The translations under genes and the position numbers were made by a program. Below, one piece after another: positions 1-5,759 of a stretch of DNA of 5,910 nt. The notes under the pieces are model-generated. The model was not told the DNA's origin. It saw nothing but the letters and a program-made list of their open reading frames with translations, and did not search any database. The stretch's first letter is position 1, and every line of letters starts with the position of its first letter. The stretch is from Planctomycetaceae bacterium. GTDB taxonomy: Bacteria; Planctomycetota; Planctomycetia; Pirellulales; PALSA-1355. The stretch is from contig SXHT01000361.1 of the NCBI GenBank assembly GCA_005773095.1, forward strand, positions 1-5,910, read 5' to 3'.

Positions 1-21
1 AACTTAATTTAAATCAAGTAT

Positions 22-393
22 ATGACTCAAAGTTTTCAAAACACATTTTCTCTAGCTTTATTTGGTACGCCAATTCATCAAAGTCTGTCGCCTTTGCTCC
101 ATCAAATCATCGCAAAACATGTAGGCTTTGAGTTGCTTGAGTATCATCTCTTATCATCTGATATCTCTCAAGCTCAAACGCAGTATCAAAAAGCCATCGG
201 CCTTGGCTTAAAAGGGGCAAGTGTTACCATTCCCTTAAAAGAATGGGCGTATGAGATCGTAAAATCAAATCATCCCCATCAACCCAATCATCTATCAAAA
301 CTCGCAAGTGATCTAAAAACAGTCAATGCACTTCGTTGGGATGAAAATGGTGTCTATGGACACAATACAGATGTGATTGGTTTCCTTGGGTAA
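22..393 (+). CDS. aroE: Shikimate dehydrogenase, N-terminal fragment (truncated)
   Basis: Shikimate dehydrogenase reduces 3-dehydroshikimate to shikimate with NADPH in cytoplasmic aromatic amino acid synthesis. The 123 residues hold the substrate-binding half of the family: FGTPIHQSLSP (residues 14-24) with the two shikimate-contacting serines (S21, S23), GASVTIPLK with the catalytic lysine at K73, the TVNAL motif with N102, and GHNTD with the catalytic aspartate D117. The frame ends in TAA straight after DVIGFLG, where a normal protein of about 270 residues would enter its NADP-binding Rossmann domain. That whole domain, with its glycine-rich loop, is absent, so the product should be inactive. 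ATG at 22 places the first beta strand at the usual distance; the upstream bases are AT-rich without a Shine-Dalgarno sequence. Low G+C content unlike the rest of the window points to a different source, perhaps a gammaproteobacterium (weak guess). Identification is firm; whether this is a real pseudogene or a join artefact is not resolved. Confidence 0.88.
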   Translation: MTQSFQNTFSLALFGTPIHQSLSPLLHQIIAKHVGFELLEYHLLSSDISQAQTQYQKAIGLGLKGASVTIPLKEWAYEIVKSNHPHQPNHLSKLASDLKTVNALRWDENGVYGHNTDVIGFLG

Positions 394-400
394 ACTCATC
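385..400. other. Composition breakpoint / probable chimeric junction
   Basis: AT-rich aroE coding sequence ends here and GC-rich DNA begins within about ten bases. About 38% G+C over 1-360 gives way to about 68% over 401-540. The homology to shikimate dehydrogenase stops at the same place, inside the conserved motif that follows the catalytic aspartate. No inverted repeat, target duplication, transposase or attachment-site-like sequence is visible at the join. This suggests an artificial or illegitimate join rather than a clean mobile-element insertion. Confidence 0.7.
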
Positions 401-560
401 TCCGCGAAACCGACTCCCGAACCTCTGGTGCATTGGAGCCGTGGCAGTTTGAACTGACCGGCCCCGGGGGGGCGCCAAGCCCTAGGGCGGGTCGGCTCGC
501 TCCAGGTGTCCCGGCCCAATTTTCCAAAACCCCGTCCAGCGTTTTCCCAACGAGCCTTCT

Positions 561-3500
561 ATGACAGCGACAACTCCATCCCCCTCTGAGAGCAGCGTCT
601 TGGGTCCTACCCTCGGCGAACTATGCCTGCGCGTCGTCGGTGCTCGGCGAGACAGCCGGCTGGTTCGGCTTGCGTCGAACAAATGCACGATCGGATCGGG
701 GGGAGGGTGCACGTTGCGAGTGCGCGCCCGTGGTGTTGATCCCCTTTGCTGCTTTGTGCTGCGCGGCGAGCGAGGCACCGTGGTTCGCAATTGGTCTGGC
801 GACGCTCGTCTGAACGGTCGGGCGTTCACGGATGCGCGGCTGTCCTTCGGCGATCGACTGCGCTGCGGCTCGGTGGAGTTCGAGGTGGTTCCGTCGCCGA
901 ACGATTCGCCGTCAGAATCGCTTCAATCCGGCGCGGTTCTCGAGACCATGGCGGCGGAAACCAACGAACAGGTGGCGATGCTGTTGCACGAACGAGAGAA
1001 GCTGACGTGCGCCCAGCAGGAGCTGCAGGTTGCCAGCGCTAAGCTTGCTGCCGATCGCGAGGAACTCGGCAGCCGGCTGGCGAAACTCGATCTGGAGCAA
1101 CATGCCTGGGAAGTTCGGTTGGCGACGGAACGCCAGGCACTCGACGCACGATTTGCGGAGTTTGAGGCCGAGCAAACCAGATGGAGCCAATTCCGATGCG
1201 ATGAAAGCGACGCGATTGCTGGCGAGCGTAACGAGTTGACGCGGCTGTTTAACGACCTGACGATCCGCCACGACGAATTGACACTTCGGCACGATGAACT
1301 CGCCAGCCGGCAGCAACGATTTCAAGGAGCGTTCGACGAGAATCGCCAGGCTGCCGAACAATTGGCTCAAAAGCGCACCGAGGCTGAAGCCAGACTGTTC
1401 GACCAGGAGCGCGAGCTCCACGAACGATCGCTGGCCATTGAACAGTCAATCCTCGACTGGCAGCGCGATCGCCAGACAGAAGCGCAGCAACTTTCGGCAC
1501 AGAGAGACTTGCTAACCGCTGATATGTCCACACTCGAAAACGAGCGTGAGGCCCTGGAAGAACATCGCCGCCAGCTGGACGTCGATCGAGAGTCGCTCTC
1601 AGCCCGCGAGCAGCAATTGGCCGGGCGAGAAAAAGACTCGCAGCAGTTCTTCGCCGACTGTGCTGCGATGAACTCTCTGGTCGCCGAGTTGGAACAGCGA
1701 CACAGGGCTCTTGAGTGCGAATATCAACAACATCAGGCCGATCTCGACGCCAGCCAAGCGGCTATTGAAGCCAGGAACGCGGAGACTGAACGCCAGTACG
1801 AAGCACTTACCGCTCTGGAACGGCAGCTTGATGGGCGTCGCGCCGATTACGACCGGCTCGCGGCGGAGCTCGACTCACGCACGCTCGACCTTGAGGCCCG
1901 CGAGCAGGCATGGATTTCGCAGCAAGCTGCCGCGACGGCCCAAGCAGCCGAATTCGAATCGCGACGAGCGGAGAGCGAGGTGCTCCTTGACGACCTGAAA
2001 CGAGAGCGAGAACAACTCCGTGCTGAAACCGAAAGATCCGCGGCCCAACAGCAAATGCTGGATGCGCAGGCGGCCGAAATCGAGTCGCGACGAGCGGAGT
2101 ACGAGGTGCTCCTTGACGACCTGAAACGAGAGCGAGAACAACTCCGTGCTGAAACCGAAAGATCCGCGGCCCAACAGCAAATGCTGGATGCGCAGGCGGC
2201 CGAAATCGAGTCGCGACGGCTTGCGATGGAGGAAGACCGAAGCTGCCTCGCAGAGCAGTCCCACCGGTTGACTACCGAGCAAACGAAGTTGCAGGAAGCC
2301 CTGGCTGGGCTGGAAGCGCGACAGTTGGACCTTCAGCGTGAACGGGCCGAAGTGGAATCGCTGCGGGAACAGTTACTTGGACAATGTGAAGGCGCCGAGA
2401 CAACCGAATTGCAAGTCGCCGAATTGCAAGCCCAACTCGCCGAGCGAGATCGGTCGCTGCAAGAGCTGCACGAATCCAATGTGTTGCTTGAGCAGACCCT
2501 CTCGGCTGTTCAGCTCTCAGTCGCCGCAAGCCAGGACCACCAGGCCGCCGACGCAGGCGGCCAACCAACCGAGATTGAGCGGATCAAGGATGACCTGGAG
2601 CGCCGGCAAAGAGACTTGGATCAGCAACAGCGGGTCATCGACCGCCAGCGTCTTGACCTGGAATCGCGACGGGAAGTAGACGCGAAGTCGCGGAGAGAGT
2701 TCGAGTTGACCGTGATCGAGCGTCGCACGGCAATAGAATCACGAGAAGCAGAGCTTGAACAGACGCGGCGGGAGTTATCCGAGGAAAGAAATCGCTTGGA
2801 TCACGAATGGTCCTCCCTCGCCGCCTCCGCCGACGTTCTCGATCGCCACGACGCTCCGCGAGAGACCGATGTCGAGGACTCGAGGGATTCAAACACCGAC
2901 GACCTCATCCCAAAAGGAAATTCCAGCGACGACGGTCTGTTCGAACGACCTGGTCGGATGACGCAAATGGGCGGCCGACCGTTGGAGCCGCGGGAGACTT
3001 CCCATGAGAACGCGGAAGTCGAGGTATCCAGGACGGATGGCCCGCTGAGCGAATCGAGTGTTTTTGCCGCCGTTACCCGTGACGATGAAGTGCAAGTGTC
3101 CGAGGTATATTCCCGGGTCCAGCAGGAGATCGAAGTGCCGGGCTGTGGAGAGGAATCGCCACCGACGGAAACGGTGTTACAACCGATCGCAGCATCTGCT
3201 GCGGCAGCGCAAGGGGTGTCAACGATCGATGGTGAAGAATCGATCGAAGGTTACATGGCGAGGCTGTTGCAGCGCGTGCGGGGTGAAGAACCCTATCAGG
3301 ACTCCGCTGCAAAACAGCGGCGCCCTGAACCACCGCGCCCACAGCCGGAACCGACGGCCCCCGCGCCGATTCCGGTTCTTGAGGAGATTGCTGATGGGGC
3401 GCCGGCTGCTGCGCCGGAAGTCCCTTTGGAACTGGTGCCGCGGGCTCAGGGGGCCGAGAAGAACGAGATTGCTCAAATGCGTGAACTGGCCAACATGCAG

Positions 3501-3740
3501 GCCCGCCTGGCCATCGACAAATCGACCCGCACGCAAACCGTCCGTGAGGTAGCCAATCGCTGGGTCATTGTCGGCGTCAGCTCGGTGACGGCAGCCGGCA
3601 TGGGCTACCTTGGTTGGGGCGGCAGTCGCGTCGCCCTATTGGGCATGTGTGCTGGAATTGCGGTATCGATCTACTACATCTGGATGGCATTCTGGTCGGC
3701 TCGACGACTCTTCACACGCCACCCGAAGGTGCAAGAGTAG
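561..3740 (+). CDS. FHA-like, long coiled-coil protein with C-terminal membrane hairpin
   Basis: No function can be assigned with certainty. Residues about 20-111 look like a forkhead-associated (FHA) beta-sandwich: a CTIGSGGGC turn (42-50), an RLNGRAF segment (83-89) and FGDRLRCGSVEFEVV (96-110). The canonical GR and SxxH phosphothreonine-binding residues are replaced (GS at 45-46, DPLCC at 60-64), so phosphopeptide binding is doubtful. Residues about 133-655 and 671-755 are Glu/Gln/Arg/Leu-rich heptad coiled coil, including a 42-residue tandem repeat. An acidic, probably disordered linker follows (about 756-890), then a short helix YMARLLQRVRGEE (898-910), a Pro-rich stretch (about 920-940) and an amphipathic helix (about 969-1000). 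Two hydrophobic segments (about 1001-1020 and 1024-1045) joined by a GGSR turn and flanked by Arg/Lys suggest a membrane hairpin with both ends in the cytoplasm. ATG561 is the first start after an in-frame TAG at 483; no Shine-Dalgarno is seen. The architecture resembles large planctomycete FHA/coiled-coil proteins (from memory). A structural or scaffolding role at the inner membrane is inference. Confidence 0.85.
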   Translation: MTATTPSPSESSVLGPTLGELCLRVVGARRDSRLVRLASNKCTIGSGGGCTLRVRARGVDPLCCFVLRGERGTVVRNWSGDARLNGRAFTDARLSFGDRLRCGSVEFEVVPSPNDSPSESLQSGAVLETMAAETNEQVAMLLHEREKLTCAQQELQVASAKLAADREELGSRLAKLDLEQHAWEVRLATERQALDARFAEFEAEQTRWSQFRCDESDAIAGERNELTRLFNDLTIRHDELTLRHDELASRQQRFQGAFDENRQAAEQLAQKRTEAEARLFDQERELHERSLAIEQSILDWQRDRQTEAQQLSAQRDLLTADMSTLENEREALEEHRRQLDVDRESLSAREQQLAGREKDSQQFFADCAAMNSLVAELEQRHRALECEYQQHQADLDASQAAIEARNAETERQYEALTALERQLDGRRADYDRLAAELDSRTLDLEAREQAWISQQAAATAQAAEFESRRAESEVLLDDLKREREQLRAETERSAAQQQMLDAQAAEIESRRAEYEVLLDDLKREREQLRAETERSAAQQQMLDAQAAEIESRRLAMEEDRSCLAEQSHRLTTEQTKLQEALAGLEARQLDLQRERAEVESLREQLLGQCEGAETTELQVAELQAQLAERDRSLQELHESNVLLEQTLSAVQLSVAASQDHQAADAGGQPTEIERIKDDLERRQRDLDQQQRVIDRQRLDLESRREVDAKSRREFELTVIERRTAIESREAELEQTRRELSEERNRLDHEWSSLAASADVLDRHDAPRETDVEDSRDSNTDDLIPKGNSSDDGLFERPGRMTQMGGRPLEPRETSHENAEVEVSRTDGPLSESSVFAAVTRDDEVQVSEVYSRVQQEIEVPGCGEESPPTETVLQPIAASAAAAQGVSTIDGEESIEGYMARLLQRVRGEEPYQDSAAKQRRPEPPRPQPEPTAPAPIPVLEEIADGAPAAAPEVPLELVPRAQGAEKNEIAQMRELANMQARLAIDKSTRTQTVREVANRWVIVGVSSVTAAGMGYLGWGGSRVALLGMCAGIAVSIYYIWMAFWSARRLFTRHPKVQE
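1701..1952 (+). repeat. Older diverged 42-residue units preceding the tandem duplication
   Basis: The residue pattern of the perfect repeat continues upstream at the same spacing. Residues 423-464 (bases 1827-1952) begin LDGRRADYDRL and align without gaps to FESRRAESEVL. They share about 14 of 42 positions with the recent unit, including RRA, L at positions 11, 15 and 22, QQ, and a final AQAAE. Residues 381-422 (bases 1701-1826) show weaker agreement with 423-464, including Y8, L15-D16 and E23-A24-R25. This hand alignment suggests an ancestral 126-bp unit. Coiled-coil composition alone can produce some of the similarity, so the outermost unit is tentative. Confidence 0.5.
1953..2204 (+). repeat. 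126-bp tandem duplication in the coiled-coil gene (two copies, in frame)
   Basis: Bases 1953-2078 and 2079-2204 are two copies of a 126-bp unit encoding 42 residues (465-506 and 507-548). Bases 1977-2092 are identical to 2103-2218, that is 116 bp including every synonymous position. Only a few differences occur near the unit start (FES versus IES, and AES versus AEY). A third, broken copy begins at 2205 with the codons for IESRR before diverging. Forty-two residues equal six heptads, so the duplication lengthens the coiled coil without shifting its heptad phase. Near-identity at the DNA level marks a recent or homogenised duplication. Confidence 0.95.
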
Positions 3741-3744
3741 CGGA

Positions 3745-3765
3745 TTGGCCAGAGCATCTGGCGAT
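3745..3765. terminator. Stem-loop between convergent genes, possible bidirectional terminator
   Basis: GCCAGA at 3748-3753 pairs with TCTGGC at 3757-3762 around a 3-base loop. The stem extends outward by A-T, T-A and one T-G wobble to about nine pairs. It sits in the 47-bp gap between the stop of the coiled-coil gene and the stop of the oppositely oriented isomerase gene, where a shared terminator would be expected. There is no T-run on either side, so it is not a classical intrinsic terminator. Confidence 0.4.
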
Positions 3766-3787
3766 TGCACCTGGCGAGACTGGGGCG

Positions 3788-4867
3788 TTAGAATCCCCGC
3801 GTGGCGACAATGTCGTCGAAATCGCGCAAGTGATATTGGACGCCCACGTAGTCGAGCACCTTGCAGAGGCCGCGCAGGGCGACTCCCATGCCGTCGGGCC
3901 CGCTGGTGCCGCCAAACTGGCCGCCGCCTTTGACGTGGGGCTCCAGATCGAGAAACACGCCCGGAATGCCGCGGCGCTTGAGCCTGGCTTCGAGCTTCGG
4001 CAGCAGGGATCGGAAGTCCTTTAAGATGGCGTCGTAAGCGCTGTCGCCCTGGTCGGCCGGCACGAAGTGCTTGAGCATGGATTCATCCACGTGGCCCGGC
4101 TTGCGGGGCGATTTCGCCTGACTATTCGTGCCGAGCGGCAGGCGGTAGTCTTTGATGTGCATCCAGCCCAGGCCGGGCTTCATCAATTGATACTGCTCGA
4201 ACACGTCATGTGTTGTGTATCCTTGGCAGAGAATGTTGGCTGCATCGAAGATCAGGACCATCGCGGCGTTGTCGACTTTCCGATAGATCTCAGCCATCAT
4301 CTGACCATTTTGTCCGACCAGGTTCGCTTCCACTTCAAGTCCGAACGTCAGATCGCTGCGCAAACACACATCGGCGATCTGGCTGAGTTGATCGACCGCC
4401 TGCGGCAGATGATCTTTCGGGTTGGAACCCTTGGGCGGGTAGAACGAAAAGCCCCGCACTAGTTTGGTCTCAAAGGCGTGGGCCAGATCGCAGGCTTTCT
4501 TCACGTCCTTTTCCAGATATTTCTTGAACGGCACGTAGCGGTTCTTGGTGCCGTCCTCCACGTCGAGCAGTTTTACTTTGCCGATGGGAGAGCCAAGCGA
4601 CGATACGTTCACATCGTACTCGTCTTCCAAGTGGCGAATCCGGGCAATCTCCGGTTTCGTCAGGTCCATGACGTTCTTCCTGCCCGCGCCCACATCGATG
4701 TTGCGGATGCTGTAATATTGCAGCCCCAGCGCGGCGAAGACGGCAAACTGTTCGACGGCCGATTGCGTATGGGCCGCTTCGTCGGCAAAGCCGCTGAGAA
4801 TCACGCGAGGGGTTTCAGTCATAGATTGGGTCACGTGCGAGTAGGGGGAAAGCGGTTCAATAGACAT
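3788..4867 (-). CDS. Sugar phosphate isomerase/epimerase-like TIM-barrel protein
   Basis: The 359-residue product resembles the xylose isomerase-like TIM-barrel (AP endonuclease 2) superfamily, whose bacterial members isomerise or epimerise sugars and related polyols with a bound divalent metal. The barrel starts at RVILSGFADEAA (21-32), a typical first strand. Candidate metal ligands sit at the ends of successive strands: E178 in FGLEVEAN, D208 in LIFDAANI, H237 in WMHIKDY and E309 in FLDLEPH. The length is slightly above the usual 270-320. No signal peptide or membrane segment is evident, so it is probably cytoplasmic. The first ATG (4867) gives a 15-residue leader poor in family features; the second, at 4822, begins MTETPRVILSGFADEA and fits the family better. 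Neither has a Shine-Dalgarno sequence. The substrate cannot be read from the sequence. It lies 94 bp downstream of the crotonase gene on the same strand and ends facing the coiled-coil gene. Confidence 0.85.
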   Translation of the reverse strand: MSIEPLSPYSHVTQSMTETPRVILSGFADEAAHTQSAVEQFAVFAALGLQYYSIRNIDVGAGRKNVMDLTKPEIARIRHLEDEYDVNVSSLGSPIGKVKLLDVEDGTKNRYVPFKKYLEKDVKKACDLAHAFETKLVRGFSFYPPKGSNPKDHLPQAVDQLSQIADVCLRSDLTFGLEVEANLVGQNGQMMAEIYRKVDNAAMVLIFDAANILCQGYTTHDVFEQYQLMKPGLGWMHIKDYRLPLGTNSQAKSPRKPGHVDESMLKHFVPADQGDSAYDAILKDFRSLLPKLEARLKRRGIPGVFLDLEPHVKGGGQFGGTSGPDGMGVALRGLCKVLDYVGVQYHLRDFDDIVATRGF

Positions 4868-4898
4868 GACAAGGCAGTGAATTGCAATCGCTGGAGCA

Positions 4899-4943
4899 CC
4901 GGCTCTAGCCGGCTTCGACGCGCCATGGCCGCTGCGAACCGGC
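4899..4943. repeat. Overlapping inverted repeats in the isomerase/crotonase spacer
   Basis: Two overlapping dyads occupy the 94-bp gap. CCGGCT at 4899-4904 faces AGCCGG at 4907-4912. A larger imperfect hairpin pairs GCCGGCTTCG (4908-4917) with CGAACCGGC (4935-4943), with one bulged base and the GCCATGGC palindrome in the loop. The dyads could fold alternatively in the minus-strand transcript just downstream of the crotonase stop. That would suit an RNA 3' end or a processing site, but no T-run follows and GC-rich DNA gives such dyads by chance. Confidence 0.35.
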
Positions 4944-4961
4944 GGAAGCTAAAACCCCAAC

Positions 4962-5741
4962 TTACGGCCACTGCGGTTCTCGCTTTTCGAGGAAGGCCGC
5001 CAGACCTTCCCGGGCGGCTTCGGTGGTGCGAGCCGTGGCGCTGACGGCCGCCCCGGCCGAGAGCAAGGTGGAAAGCGACTCTCCGATGATCTCATTCAGC
5101 ATGCGTTTGGTGAGTTGCAGCGACTCTGCCGCCGATTTCGCACATTCGTCGGCAATCTCCCGCGCGCGGGCCCACACCTGGTCACCCATCACCAACTCCT
5201 GCACCAGGCCGATGCGGTGCGCCTCAACCGCCCCGATCTGCCGGGCGGTCATCAGCAGATGCGCGGCCGGTCCGCCGCCGACGCGGAACGCCAGCAGCGG
5301 CGAGACGACGCCGGCCACCAATCCTCGCCGCGGCTCGGGCAGCCCGAAATGAGCCCTGTCGGCAGAGATCACGATGTCGCTGGCCATGACCAATCCCAAA
5401 CCGCCCGCCAGCGCCGGCCCATTCACGGCCGCGATAATTGGCTTGGGAAACAAGAGCATTTGTTCCAGGAGGTCTCGATACTGGAGGGCATCCAGCTGCC
5501 AGCGCGATTGAGCGTCGTCTTCGCGACTGGTCGCCCACATTTCGGACAAATCCATGCCACCGCAGAAAGCGCTGCCCGCACCGGTCAGAATCACCGCCCG
5601 AACGCGCTTCTCCAAATGCAGATCGCCAAACGCCTGATCCAGTTCGGCCAGCAGGGCTCGCGAGAGAGCGTTGCGCTTGTCAGGACGATTGAGGATGATC
5701 GTGCCGGCCGGGCCGTCGATTCGTACTTTGACGAGATGCAT
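4962..5741 (-). CDS. Enoyl-CoA hydratase/isomerase (crotonase) family protein
   Basis: The 259-residue length is standard for a crotonase-fold enzyme, which acts on acyl-CoA thioesters in the cytoplasm. Visible family blocks are TIILNRPDKRNAL (14-26), the first oxyanion-hole region SAFCGGMDL (57-65), PKPIIAAVNGPALAGGLGL (99-117) with the second oxyanion-hole glycine, ASDIVIS (120-126) and FGLPEPRRGLV (132-142). E136 matches the second catalytic glutamate of mitochondrial enoyl-CoA hydratase (Glu164 in rat). The position of the first (Glu144) is glycine here (G116), as in crotonases that are not simple 2-enoyl-CoA hydratases, some of them annotated as methylglutaconyl-CoA hydratase of leucine degradation. 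That substrate is only a suggestion. The C-terminal helices close with EAAREGLAAFLEKREPQWP, the usual trimer-packing tail. ATG5741 places the first strand correctly; no Shine-Dalgarno is visible. The preceding gene on the same strand ends 18 bases upstream, implying co-transcription. Confidence 0.93.
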   Translation of the reverse strand: MHLVKVRIDGPAGTIILNRPDKRNALSRALLAELDQAFGDLHLEKRVRAVILTGAGSAFCGGMDLSEMWATSREDDAQSRWQLDALQYRDLLEQMLLFPKPIIAAVNGPALAGGLGLVMASDIVISADRAHFGLPEPRRGLVAGVVSPLLAFRVGGGPAAHLLMTARQIGAVEAHRIGLVQELVMGDQVWARAREIADECAKSAAESLQLTKRMLNEIIGESLSTLLSAGAAVSATARTTEAAREGLAAFLEKREPQWP

Positions 5742-5759
5742 TGGATGGAGGACAGATCT

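Noticed and set aside
461..476. GC-rich palindrome-like stretch GGCCCCGGGGGGGCGCC upstream of the coiled-coil gene
   Set aside because: It is low-complexity GC sequence that pairs with itself by composition. There is no T-run, and no promoter elements at sensible spacing were found.
394..564. Plus-strand frame continuing after the aroE stop to a TGA that overlaps the ATG of the coiled-coil gene (ATGA)
   Set aside because: The frame is open for 56 codons, but the translation is Pro/Gly/Ser-rich without recognisable motifs, and such lengths are common by chance at this G+C content. It begins at the suspected junction and has no start codon. A true upstream gene end cannot be fully excluded.
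912..1421. 169-residue minus-strand open frame opposite the coiled-coil gene
   Set aside because: It is antisense to a long, clearly coding coiled-coil frame. Its Leu/Phe-rich sequence mirrors the Glu/Gln codons of the real gene, and it shows no independent domain.
1977..2218. Possible CRISPR-like or satellite array
   Set aside because: There are only two adjacent copies without spacers, in frame inside a coding sequence, so this is an intragenic tandem duplication.
1875..2282. Minus-strand open frame with an internal 42-residue repeat (LDFGRLRIQHLLLGRGSFGF)
   Set aside because: The repeat is simply the complement of the plus-strand tandem duplication, not a separate repeat protein.
4067..5044. 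Plus-strand open frames of 131 and 188 residues opposite the isomerase gene
   Set aside because: Both are shadows of the minus-strand TIM-barrel gene, whose family motifs and candidate metal ligands are clear.
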